Shown: piece after piece, positions 43,666 through 52,606 of the stretch
How the letters are laid out: every line of letters starts with the position of its first letter
Position numbering within the stretch: position 1 is the first letter of the stretch
Assembly (NCBI GenBank): GCA_020636535.1
Contig: JACJXT010000013.1
Location: 1-64,000, forward strand
Length of the DNA: 64,000 nt
Source of the DNA: Chitinophagales bacterium
Lineage (GTDB): Bacteria; Bacteroidota; Bacteroidia; Chitinophagales; JADIYW01
Reading direction: 5' to 3'
Position numbers and translations under genes: made by a program
The notes under the pieces: generated by a model
Seen by the model: the letters and a program-made list of their open reading frames with translations, nothing else
Told to the model about the DNA's origin: nothing
Database searches by the model: none

Positions 43666-45018
43666 TTATTGCACTTTACCGCTTACTTTAATGTCATCTA
43701 TTTGATAAGTTGTAGTATGGTCATTAGCACTTCCAGATGGATCATTACCATCATATCTCAAGCCAATATGAATATCTCCACTATAAGCAGAAATATCAAT
43801 TATACCAGATGATATAAAAGCATTTGAGAATCCATTAGATGGACCATTAGTATCAATTATAGCAGGTAACTCTGTCCATGTTGCACTATTTGGATTATTT
43901 CCTGTTGTATAATCCGTAGAAATTAAAACAGTAAGTGTAGCTCCATTTTGAAATGCATCTTGATTTTTAAAACTCAACGCCTCATTTATAGTAGCATCTA
44001 AATTAATACTTGGTGTAATTAACCATGTTTGAACAGAATCATCTCCCGAACTATAAGCAGTAATTTGTGCATATCTATTACCACTATATAGCCTACCAAT
44101 ATAATCTACTGTTCCTTTTGTTTGAACTTGTGTCCAACCTGTTAGATTAATAACACCATTAGTTGTAGTAGTTTCAAAATCTTCATCTAACAAATCTATA
44201 TAAAGTTCATCACAAGTAAGTCCACTCATATCTACATCAGTAGTATCTCTGAGTAATAATTGAGCGTCTGAGCCAAAAACAGAATATATTGCTACCAATG
44301 TACCATTACCAGTTGGCGTAAGTGCTCCTGCAAAACTACAATAACCACTAGTTCTAACTAAAATTAAATTTCCATTACAATCAACCAAGTCTTTATTGTC
44401 TGATTGCTGAGTAGCTGGTAGAGCATATGTTTGTCCCATATCATAAGATGCAAACTCAACTTCAGATAATCTAATTAATCTGTTTTGATAGCTATCATCT
44501 AATTCGTCCATTGTTACATCTATTATTGGAACATCTTGGTAAGCTGGTCCTTTTACTATGTATTCTGGTATTAATGTGCTTACAATTCTTGCTACTTCAG
44601 TTGGGTCATCTTGATTAATTCCTCCACCTAATTGAATTAAGCCATTATAATCTCCAAGATATAATCCTTTACATTTTACATATATTTTTCGTCCAACAGG
44701 ATATGTAGTGTATAGGTTATTTGCATCTATAGATATAGCTATACCAGCGGTACCATCGTCTATAATTATTTGCTTGTAAAAGTTACCTGTTTCATCATCT
44801 GCAATTACTACACCTTGTATAATAATATCATCGGTAAGTTCTAATGGACTACCCAATGTAGTATACAATGCTTTTAATTCAGCAATAGTGTGTGTTACTG
44901 GCAAATTTGGATCTTCGATAGTAACATTTGGTTCGTCAAAATTATCTTTTTGACAAGCTGTAATGCTAACGCTTAGGAAAGCCAACAGCATCATTAAATA
45001 TTTAAAATTCTTTTTCAT
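43666..45018 (-). CDS. DUF5689-type lipoprotein with choice-of-anchor domain
   Basis: 450 aa. A lipoprotein signal ends in ITAC (Cys22), followed by an acidic stretch (QKDNFDEPN). Residues about 40-270 resemble DUF5689, an OB-like fold (ITDDIIIQGVVIADDETGNFYKQIIIDDGTAGIAISID). The C-terminal part has a jelly-roll of the choice-of-anchor J kind (LLDEDFETTTTNGVINLTGWTQVQTKG, INEALSFKNQDAF, GLRYDGNDPSGSANDHTTTYQIDDIKV). Surface-exposed; lies downstream of and probably co-transcribed with the receptor gene, divergent from a secreted nuclease. Confidence 0.82.
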   Translation of the reverse strand: MKKNFKYLMMLLAFLSVSITACQKDNFDEPNVTIEDPNLPVTHTIAELKALYTTLGSPLELTDDIIIQGVVIADDETGNFYKQIIIDDGTAGIAISIDANNLYTTYPVGRKIYVKCKGLYLGDYNGLIQLGGGINQDDPTEVARIVSTLIPEYIVKGPAYQDVPIIDVTMDELDDSYQNRLIRLSEVEFASYDMGQTYALPATQQSDNKDLVDCNGNLILVRTSGYCSFAGALTPTGNGTLVAIYSVFGSDAQLLLRDTTDVDMSGLTCDELYIDLLDEDFETTTTNGVINLTGWTQVQTKGTVDYIGRLYSGNRYAQITAYSSGDDSVQTWLITPSINLDATINEALSFKNQDAFQNGATLTVLISTDYTTGNNPNSATWTELPAIIDTNGPSNGFSNAFISSGIIDISAYSGDIHIGLRYDGNDPSGSANDHTTTYQIDDIKVSGKVQ

Positions 45019-45040
45019 TTTTTAAATTTTATTTTCGTTT

Positions 45041-47644
45041 TTAATTTATTCTAAGTGCAAGGTTTACAAAGTAATTAATACCATATGCATAAGCATATCT
45101 GTTTTTAAATAAGTCGGTATTTTTAGTATCAAAATCAAATCGTAATTGCTCAAAAGCAGTTATTCTTAAATCTTTTCTGTTAGTTATATTATTAACGCCT
45201 ACATTTAATACTAAATACATATCTTTCTTTAAATTACTAAATTGGTTTTTCAATCTCCAAGAATAACCAGCAAATAAATCTAGAGTGTAAGCTAGTTTAC
45301 CATCGTTGATTCTTTCTTGGTCTACAATTGAGTTCCATTGTTCAGACGCATAAGGAACCAAATCTGTTGCTTCGTCTGTTCTTCTAACTGGAGAAAAATC
45401 TGCCCAAGTATCGTTAAAGAAGCTACTGGTTAAAGAAATAAACCAATATTTTGGAGAACGATAACTCAATCCAAGGGAATAAGCTTGTTGTGGTGTACCA
45501 GAAACTCTGAAATTTTTAGAGTAAATAGTTTGGTCTGCATCATAAATAGTTTGTGTATTATCTACATAAGTAGTTGCTTTCATTCTGTCGGTATAATAAA
45601 ATCTACCAACAGCAGCGGCAACTGTAGCACTTATTCCTTTTGCAATATTGTATTCTAAACCAAATTCTCCACCAAAATGTACTTCATCTATGTTAGTTAT
45701 AGCTATATTTCCGAATGAATTATACCTTTCATCATAAAAAGATTTTACTTTAGATACATCATTTAATCCAGAATAATAACCAGATGCTTTTAATTTTACT
45801 TTAGGTGTATTTAGTGTATACGATAAATCTACTGAATAATCTGTTTCATTTTGAGGGTTATCTATAATAAAATCTCTAGTTCTTGCAGATACAAATACAT
45901 TTTGATAATAAGGTGCTTTTGTTTGATAAATAGCATTTACTGAAATATAGTTTCTTCCGTTAATTTTATAAGTAGCACCACCTTTTACAGAGTAGTTATG
46001 AAAATTAACTACTGCTGATTTTCCTTTAGAGTTATCTGGAAACAAACCACTTTTAAAGTAGCCATTTCTAAAAAATCTAGTATTACTAAATTCTCCAGCT
46101 ACATAAATATCAAATTTATTAAAGCGTTTTACTACTTGTCCCCAAACAGATACATCTTGATTTACAATATCATAATCGTAGGAATATTTATCACCTTCTT
46201 TTACGATAAAAGATGGATCATCTAAATTAAATACTGCTGCATTTTCGTTATCAGGAAAATCTCTTTCTCCAAATTGATTTTTATTTAAGAAGAAATCGCC
46301 ACCTAATAAATCTTTTACTTCTCTGTAGTAATGAGATTTTTGGAATTGATACACCAATCCAGCAGAGATATCTACATCTTTTTTAAGATTAACATTAAAA
46401 ACAGAATTGAAATTAGCTCTTTGAATATCTTGAACATAATTTGCTAAAATATAAGAAGACTGATTGCCAATTATGATATCTCCATTTCTATCTACAAAAG
46501 TGTCCATAGTTAAAGTATTGTCTTCATAGAATTTATTCCAATTTACTTGTAATACTTCAGGATGGTCTTTAATGTATTGTGTAGCTTGTTCAACAGTCAT
46601 ATCACTATAATTACCTGCTGCTGCATAAGAAGGTAAGTTTCTATAGTAATCTGGTCTTGGATCATAGGCATTATACCAATCTATGCCAGTTACAATTCTA
46701 TGACCAAAAGAGTAAGCTGCACTTGTATTTAGATTGATATTTTCTTTAATATCCCAATCGTGATTTAAAATAAAAGTTGGTTGATGATTATACTCAACTT
46801 TGGCATTTCTTTTCTCACCTTCTTGGTAACCCCAATTTGGATTATAGTAATTACTACCTGCTAAATCGTATACTTCTTGCATTACTGGCGTTGCTTTACC
46901 TCTTTTAACAGGAGCACCAAATGTAGTTAAGCTTAAAGAGTGTTTTTTTAATACTTTTTCTATCGAAGCAAAATAAGATATACCTTGATAATTAGTACCA
47001 TCAATATATCCTTCTTTAGCCCATCTTCCAGAAACAGAAGCAGAAAATGCCCAATTCTTTTTAGTTAAACCAGAACCATAAGTTAGCATTAGTCTATTTC
47101 TATAAGAACGATTTGTTGCAGAGTAAGTTATAGATAGTTGTTTTCTTTGTTTAGAAGCTCTTGTATCTAAAGCAAATGCTCCACCTAATCCAGAGTAAGT
47201 AAATGTAGTAGGTTTTATACCGATAACATTCTCTCTGTTTCTAGTAACATCATTTAATCCACTATATAAAGAATAAGCACCATAGCCATTTTCTATATAA
47301 TCTAAAGGTACGCCGTTAACTAAAGTTTTCCATTGGTCGTTATCATAACCACGAATTTTAAAACGCATAGAACCCCAAGAAAAAATGGCTGCTGAATAAA
47401 ATGGATCTCTAGAAGCTCCTAGTAGAGAGGAAATGTTTTGGTCACCCATGGCAGAACCACCTAACTCTGACTCATCTAGTGTAATAATAGGAATGTCTTT
47501 TAAGTTGGCGATGCTTTGATCTTCTAGTGCAAATGAATCGACTGCACTAGTTGCAGTAGTTTGTACTGCTTCTTGTTCTTGAGCTGAAACCGATAGTATT
47601 GGCATCAAAATCAAGAAAAAGAGAACGATTTTTATTTTTTTCAT
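45041..47644 (-). CDS. TonB-dependent outer-membrane receptor
   Basis: 867 aa. Signal peptide (IVLFFLILMPILSVSAQ), a plug (LKDIPIITLDESELGGSAMGDQNISSLLGASRDPFYSAAIFSWGSMRFKIRGYDNDQWKTLVNGVPLDYIENGYGAYSLYSGLND) and a long barrel with aromatic strand ends. The usual N-terminal CarboxypepD_reg domain is absent. Together with the DUF5689 lipoprotein and the divergent nuclease gene it suggests uptake of nucleic-acid or phosphate-derived products; that role is inference from neighbours. Confidence 0.85.
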   Translation of the reverse strand: MKKIKIVLFFLILMPILSVSAQEQEAVQTTATSAVDSFALEDQSIANLKDIPIITLDESELGGSAMGDQNISSLLGASRDPFYSAAIFSWGSMRFKIRGYDNDQWKTLVNGVPLDYIENGYGAYSLYSGLNDVTRNRENVIGIKPTTFTYSGLGGAFALDTRASKQRKQLSITYSATNRSYRNRLMLTYGSGLTKKNWAFSASVSGRWAKEGYIDGTNYQGISYFASIEKVLKKHSLSLTTFGAPVKRGKATPVMQEVYDLAGSNYYNPNWGYQEGEKRNAKVEYNHQPTFILNHDWDIKENINLNTSAAYSFGHRIVTGIDWYNAYDPRPDYYRNLPSYAAAGNYSDMTVEQATQYIKDHPEVLQVNWNKFYEDNTLTMDTFVDRNGDIIIGNQSSYILANYVQDIQRANFNSVFNVNLKKDVDISAGLVYQFQKSHYYREVKDLLGGDFFLNKNQFGERDFPDNENAAVFNLDDPSFIVKEGDKYSYDYDIVNQDVSVWGQVVKRFNKFDIYVAGEFSNTRFFRNGYFKSGLFPDNSKGKSAVVNFHNYSVKGGATYKINGRNYISVNAIYQTKAPYYQNVFVSARTRDFIIDNPQNETDYSVDLSYTLNTPKVKLKASGYYSGLNDVSKVKSFYDERYNSFGNIAITNIDEVHFGGEFGLEYNIAKGISATVAAAVGRFYYTDRMKATTYVDNTQTIYDADQTIYSKNFRVSGTPQQAYSLGLSYRSPKYWFISLTSSFFNDTWADFSPVRRTDEATDLVPYASEQWNSIVDQERINDGKLAYTLDLFAGYSWRLKNQFSNLKKDMYLVLNVGVNNITNRKDLRITAFEQLRFDFDTKNTDLFKNRYAYAYGINYFVNLALRIN

Positions 47645-47761
47645 AAAATTGGTATTCTATTTGATGTGTAAAAGTAAAACTAATTTTGGTTCAAATATAG
47701 TAACAAAAATTAACGCATGGTTAAAATACTGTGTAAGTATTTTCCACAACAATTTTTGTGT

Positions 47762-47769
47762 TAACTTTG
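47762..47769 (+). promoter_or_regulatory. Bacteroidota -7 element
   Basis: TAACTTTG, 6 bases before the ATG of the secreted nuclease gene, fitting TAnnTTTG. Confidence 0.5.
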
Positions 47770-47775
47770 AAGTGT

Positions 47776-48819
47776 ATGAAAAAATTAAATGTATTTCTTG
47801 TTTTATTGCTTTTTAGTATTATTGGTTTTGCAGAGCAAAGTCAGTATAAAGTAATTAGTGTTGGTTTTTACAACTGTGAAAACTTGTTTGATACCATAGA
47901 CCAACTTAATGTACAAGATGAAGAGTTTACGCCAAATGGAGATAAACACTATACTGGAGATATTTATTGGGATAAGATTAGTAAATTGTCTGATGTAATT
48001 TCTTTGATAGGAACAGAGTATAGCAAAGAAGGTGTTGCATTATTAGGTGTTGCCGAAATTGAAAATAGAGATGTGTTGATAGATTTAGCTAATTCTGAAA
48101 AATTAAAAGATAGAAATTACCAAATTATACATTATGATGGTCCGTATTATAGAGGTGTTGATTGTGCATTATTTTATAATCCGAAGTATTTTAAGCCAAT
48201 TAGCAGTCATCCCATTACTGTAGATTTAAGCAAAGTGATTGAAAATGCATATACCACTAGAGATATTTTATATGTAAAAGGATTACTAGATGGTGAAGAA
48301 GTGCATGTATTTGTAAATCACTGGCCATCGAGAAGAGGCGGCGAAGAAGCTTCTGCTCCTTTAAGAAATTATGCTGCTCAATTGTGTAAAAATGCAATTG
48401 ATTCTATTTATAAGGAAAATAAAAATGCTAAAATTATTTTAATGGGCGATTTAAATGACAATCCAACTAATGAGTGTATGACCAAAGTTTTAGCTTGTAA
48501 AGACAAACAGGAAAAAACTGCTAGTGATGGTATGTATAATCCTTGGGTAGATTTTTACAAAAAAGGTATTGGTACTACTGCCTATAGAGATTCTTGGAGT
48601 TTATTTGACCAAATTGTAGTATCTGGAAACTACTTAACAAAAAACAACAGTAGTAACGGTTACTTTTATCATAAAGCACAAATTATAAATGAACCTTTTA
48701 TGATACAAAAAACTGGACAGTATAAAGGTTATCCTAAACGAACTTGGGATTGGGCATTATATAATGGTGGTTATAGCGATCACTTTCCTACTTGTATCTA
48801 TTTATTGAAAAAGATGTGA
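47776..48819 (+). CDS. Secreted endonuclease/exonuclease/phosphatase-family protein
   Basis: 347 aa from MKKLNVFLVLLLFSIIGFAEQ (signal peptide); an upstream ATG would add six residues before it. EEP motifs: VGFYNCENLFD, GVAEIENRD with the metal-binding Glu, FVNHWPSRRGG, LMGDLNDNP and YSDHFP with the terminal catalytic His. Members hydrolyse nucleic acids or phosphodiesters. Divergent from the TonB receptor/DUF5689 pair, with 131 bp between starts. Confidence 0.9.
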   Translation: MKKLNVFLVLLLFSIIGFAEQSQYKVISVGFYNCENLFDTIDQLNVQDEEFTPNGDKHYTGDIYWDKISKLSDVISLIGTEYSKEGVALLGVAEIENRDVLIDLANSEKLKDRNYQIIHYDGPYYRGVDCALFYNPKYFKPISSHPITVDLSKVIENAYTTRDILYVKGLLDGEEVHVFVNHWPSRRGGEEASAPLRNYAAQLCKNAIDSIYKENKNAKIILMGDLNDNPTNECMTKVLACKDKQEKTASDGMYNPWVDFYKKGIGTTAYRDSWSLFDQIVVSGNYLTKNNSSNGYFYHKAQIINEPFMIQKTGQYKGYPKRTWDWALYNGGYSDHFPTCIYLLKKM

Positions 48820-48886
48820 TAGTTTTAGTTTGATATTTAAAAGTATTATTTACCTTTTTATATAAAAATTTTTCTCAAAATAAAAA

Positions 48887-49657
48887 CTACTTCTTCAGCT
48901 TTCTAGTAAAGTCTTCTAGTATGGTTCTTACTGGCTCGCTCCACCATTGCTGTTGAAACAATTGCATTTCTGCTTCGCTTATACTATGAATACTTTGCAA
49001 CAAATCTTTTCGCATTTGTCGTTTTGTAGCTCGCCAACCATTTTGTTCGTAAGAAAAATATTGTAGCAATTTTACTTTTGCTTGATGTAATACTTCGTTT
49101 GCATCAACTACTTCATCTACCAAACCAATTGCTTTAGCATGTTCTGGACTATATAATTTTCCTTCCAATAAATACTGATACGCTGTTCTTTGTCCTAGCC
49201 AAAAACTGTACAAATCAAAAACTGGTTTAGGCACTATAATACCAACAGGAATTTCGTTCAATCCAATTTTATAATTGCCTTCAGCCATCACTCTATAATC
49301 GCAACCAATAGCAATAATACAACCACCAGCTGGTGCATGACCTGTAATACTAGCAATTAAAGGTTTGTTAAAAGCAATCAAATCAGCAATTAAATCCATA
49401 AAGTTTTGCCAAAAATCAGCAAATTGTTGTTCATTGTAATTGTACAATTCTGGTAAATCTAATCCAGCCGAAAAAAAGTTAGGTTTGCCATGAATAATAG
49501 CACCTAATACTTGTTCATTTGTTTGTGCTTCTTTTAAAGCCACTCTAAGTTCACTTACCAATTGATGATTCATTGGATTGGCACTTCCTCTATCTAATTG
49601 AATAACAGCTATTTGTTCTTCAATGTTTATTTTAATATACGCTAACATGTAACGCAA
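48887..49657 (-). CDS. Enoyl-CoA hydratase/isomerase family protein
   Basis: 256 aa (or 253 from the second ATG). Crotonase-fold landmarks: SANPMNHQLVSELRVALKEAQTNEQVLGAIIHGKPNFFSAGLDLPEL (oxyanion-hole strand), GHAPAGGCIIAIGCDYRVMAEGNYKIGLNEIPVGII. The usual second catalytic glutamate region is GLNEIPVG. Fatty-acid or amino-acid catabolism is likely, but the exact reaction is not determined. Confidence 0.9.
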   Translation of the reverse strand: MRYMLAYIKINIEEQIAVIQLDRGSANPMNHQLVSELRVALKEAQTNEQVLGAIIHGKPNFFSAGLDLPELYNYNEQQFADFWQNFMDLIADLIAFNKPLIASITGHAPAGGCIIAIGCDYRVMAEGNYKIGLNEIPVGIIVPKPVFDLYSFWLGQRTAYQYLLEGKLYSPEHAKAIGLVDEVVDANEVLHQAKVKLLQYFSYEQNGWRATKRQMRKDLLQSIHSISEAEMQLFQQQWWSEPVRTILEDFTRKLKK

Positions 49658-49718
49658 AGATAATAAATCAGCTATACCAATTTGATATATTGGTAAAATT
49701 GAAGTTTACTTTTGTTTT

Positions 49719-49726
49719 TACTTTTG
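49719..49726 (+). promoter_or_regulatory. Bacteroidota -7 element
   Basis: TACTTTTG fits TAnnTTTG, 17 bp upstream of the NDH-2 ATG. Confidence 0.45.
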
Positions 49727-49743
49727 TAGCAAACTGAAGAACA

Positions 49744-51042
49744 ATGGATTTAAAAATTCCTGCATTAGGCAAAAAACGAATTGTAATTATTGGTGGTGGT
49801 TTTGGTGGAATTGAAATTGCAAAACGACTTAAAAACCAAGATATACAAGTGGTAATGTTAGACAAACACAACTATCATACTTTTCAACCATTATTGTATC
49901 AAGTAGCTACTGGTGGATTAGAGCCAGGTTCTATTGCATATCCATTGAGAAAGTTGTTACAAGAAATTCCCAATGCTATTTTTAGATTGGCAGATGTTTT
50001 ATCTATTGATGCTGAAAATAATATTATTAAAACTGATATTGGCGATTTATCATACGACGAATTGATTATTGCTACAGGAAGTACGACTAACTTCTTTAAA
50101 TTTCCACAAGAAGTAGCGTCTAAGATGATGCAAATGAAAGACATTCCACAAGCATTGGATTTAAGAAGTTTTATATTAGAAAATTTTGAAGAAGCACTGC
50201 TTACAGAAAACGAAGAGGAGAAACATCGTTTAATGAATATTGCAATTGTTGGTGGTGGACCTACTGGTGTTGAATTGGCTGGTGCATTGGGCGAAATGAG
50301 AAGAAGTATTTTGCCGAAAGATTATCCTGAATTGGATTTTAGAAAAATGCAAATTCATCTTTTTGAAGCTGGCGACAGAGTTTTAGGTGCTATGAGTAAA
50401 GAAAACTCGGATAAAGCACTAGCATACATTAAAGATTTTGGTGTAAATGTTTGGCTCAATACTATTGTTACTGGATATGATGGGAAAAACATTCAGCTAA
50501 ACAATGGTAAGTCTGTAACAACAGATACTGTTATTTGGACAGCTGGTGTTAAAGGCAAACCTATTGAAGGTTTAAAACACGATGTTATTAATGGTGGAAG
50601 CAGATATGAAATAGATGAATATTGCAAAGTAAAAGGTTATGATAATATTTATGCTATTGGCGATGTTGCTTGTATGACTTCAGAGGAAAATCCAAAAGGA
50701 CATCCAATGGTTGCTCCAGTTGCTATTCAGCAAGGAGAATTGGTCGCTAAAAATATTATTAATACCATTAAAGGCAAACCAATCAAAGCATTTAGCTATT
50801 TTGATAAAGGATCAATGGCTACTGTAGGAAGAAACAAAGCAGTTATGGAAGCCAAAAATATTAAAATGGGTGGTTTTATTGCTTGGATTGCTTGGTTGTT
50901 TGTGCATGTTATTACGCTAGTTGGCTTTAGAAATAAATTAGTAGTTGTAATGGGTTGGATATATAATTATTTTACATATGATAGAACTCTTCGACTAATT
51001 ATTAGACCATACCGACACAAAGAAAGAGAAGAAATACATTAA
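49744..51042 (+). CDS. Type II NADH:quinone dehydrogenase (NDH-2)
   Basis: 432 aa. FAD-binding start RIVIIGGGFGGIEIAKRL, HNYHTFQPLLYQVATGGLEPGSIAYPLRKLL, NADH-binding IAIVGGGPTGVELAGALGEMR, and IYAIGDVACM, followed by MVAPVAIQQGELVAKNI. A C-terminal hydrophobic segment (GGFIAWIAWLFVHVITLVGFRNKLVVVMGWIYNYFTYDR) is the membrane anchor seen in Bacteroidota NDH-2. It feeds electrons from NADH to quinone without pumping. Its stop codon touches the inverted repeat of the MITE-like element. Confidence 0.95.
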   Translation: MDLKIPALGKKRIVIIGGGFGGIEIAKRLKNQDIQVVMLDKHNYHTFQPLLYQVATGGLEPGSIAYPLRKLLQEIPNAIFRLADVLSIDAENNIIKTDIGDLSYDELIIATGSTTNFFKFPQEVASKMMQMKDIPQALDLRSFILENFEEALLTENEEEKHRLMNIAIVGGGPTGVELAGALGEMRRSILPKDYPELDFRKMQIHLFEAGDRVLGAMSKENSDKALAYIKDFGVNVWLNTIVTGYDGKNIQLNNGKSVTTDTVIWTAGVKGKPIEGLKHDVINGGSRYEIDEYCKVKGYDNIYAIGDVACMTSEENPKGHPMVAPVAIQQGELVAKNIINTIKGKPIKAFSYFDKGSMATVGRNKAVMEAKNIKMGGFIAWIAWLFVHVITLVGFRNKLVVVMGWIYNYFTYDRTLRLIIRPYRHKEREEIH

Positions 51043-51133
51043 ACCCAAATTACACATTAGGTATTTTTTATACCATGAGTTCCACACATGGTTACTCAAA
51101 TTGAAGTATTTCATACTTCTTGTTCTAAATAGG

Positions 51134-52399
51134 GGCATAATACTGAAAAATAGTTGGTGTATTGTATCAAGAGTACTATAAATAAAGGTTAAACTAGATA
51201 TTTTATGAAATGTATTTCATAAAATATTTTCTTTGTTAAAAAATGGCAAAAAAAAGCGATGTTGGAGCTGTAGTAGTTTAGATGTAATATGCTGGGGCAA
51301 ACAACAAAACAAGCAAAGATTTAAGTGTAAAAACTGTGGCATATTATTCACAAGGAATAGACCAGAACAAAAAATAAAGAACCGATTCATATGGTTCAAG
51401 AAATGGATAATAGAAAGACAAACCTACAACACATTATGTAGAGATAGTGGTTATTCAAAAGACACCTTACAAAGAACCTTTTATAAAATTTTAGAGCGTT
51501 CGCCCACGGTTAAAATCATAAAAAGAGAACAAGTTAATCTTAGAGTGGACGGTACTTATTTTGCACAGTTCTGTTTAATAGCTTATCAAGATAATCTTGA
51601 TGGCTATACACAACTTATCCGTTTTTCAGATGGAGAGCATTTTGAAGAGATTAAGGAAGATTTAAGTAATTTAATACACTTAGGCATTAAATTAGAAAGT
51701 ATTACCTCAGATGGTGCTAAAAGTATATTAAAAGCAATTAAACATACTGACAGTAATATAGTTATACAAAGATGCTTGGTACATATTCAACGAATGTGCT
51801 TACTATGGCTTACTAAATACCCTAAACACATAGCAGGACAAGAACTTAGAAAACATATTTTGCTATTACTCAAAATAGAAACACAGAATGATAAAATATG
51901 GTGGACAAGAGAGTTAAAGCTATGGTATGAAAGACACAAAGACTATCTTAATGAAAAGACTATTAACTTAGAAACTAGAAGGTATTGGTATACTCATAAA
52001 CTACTAAGAAGATCCTACTTCTCAATAAAAAGAGCATTGCCTAATATGTTTCACTATTTAGAAAATCCAAAAATACCAAGAACAACAAATGGAATTGAAG
52101 GTTATTTTAGCCATCTAAAAAATCATCTTGATTTGCACAGAGGTTTGACTTTAAAAAATAGAATAAATTTCATCAAATGGTATGTGTATTTATCTAATGA
52201 AAAATAGAGTTTTTTTAGCCATCAAGTATACCAAAAAATGAAAAAGGTTGATAGTTATCTATCAACCCATTTTTTGTATATACATTAATCCTATTGCTAA
52301 AAAGTTGGTCTCCACCAGTGCTTTTATCCTCTTCAGATTAACTGGAGAAAGCTAAACATTATTTTTGTCAAATGCACCAACTATTTTTCAGTACATTAC
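51134..52399 (+). mobile_element. IS256-like insertion sequence (1266 bp)
   Basis: A 9-bp direct repeat CTAAATAGG (51125-51133 and 52400-52408) flanks it. Terminal inverted repeats share TACTGAAAAATAGTTGGTG. An internal hairpin GGTTGATAG/CTATCAACC with a T-run (52246-52275) ends its transposase transcript. The 9-bp duplication fits the IS256 group. Confidence 0.85.
51233..52207 (+). CDS. IS256/MULE-type transposase with zinc ribbon
   Basis: 324 aa. The N-terminal zinc ribbon (CWSCSSLDVICW, FKCKNCGILF) is followed by an HTH (ERQTYNTLCRDSGYSKDTLQRTFYKIL) and a DDE core: NLRVDGTYFAQFCLIAY, ESITSDGAKSILKAIKH, IQRCLVHIQRMC (the C/H motif), and TTNGIEGYFSHLKNHLDLHRGL carrying the last acidic residue. 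The ribbon plus this core fits IS1249-like members. Appears full length. Confidence 0.85.
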   Translation: MLKNGKKKRCWSCSSLDVICWGKQQNKQRFKCKNCGILFTRNRPEQKIKNRFIWFKKWIIERQTYNTLCRDSGYSKDTLQRTFYKILERSPTVKIIKREQVNLRVDGTYFAQFCLIAYQDNLDGYTQLIRFSDGEHFEEIKEDLSNLIHLGIKLESITSDGAKSILKAIKHTDSNIVIQRCLVHIQRMCLLWLTKYPKHIAGQELRKHILLLLKIETQNDKIWWTRELKLWYERHKDYLNEKTINLETRRYWYTHKLLRRSYFSIKRALPNMFHYLENPKIPRTTNGIEGYFSHLKNHLDLHRGLTLKNRINFIKWYVYLSNEK

Positions 52400-52606
52400 C
52401 TAAATAGGTAGTGCGTAGTACTTCAACTTTATTAGCACTAACTTTTAAGTAGTAAAGCATGACATAGCTACGCAACCTTAAAAATAAATATAATGAAAAC
52501 CTATTTTTCCTAATGCGTAATTTGGGTTAAAAAGTATATTTTACAATACTATATTTTGTATACAATTCAAACTTGAATAAAAATACAATACTAATTGACA
52601 CTATAT

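Larger units (their letters stand above)
51042..52528. mobile_element. MITE-like element (about 212 bp without insertion)
   Basis: Inverted repeats AACCCAAATTACACATTAGG (51042-51061) and the complement of 52509-52528 agree at 19 of 20 positions. Removing the nested IS and one 9-bp duplicate leaves about 212 bp without coding potential, containing GAAGTATTTCATACTTC and other small palindromes. Similar fragments occur near 42379. The left end overlaps the NDH-2 stop codon. Confidence 0.6.
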
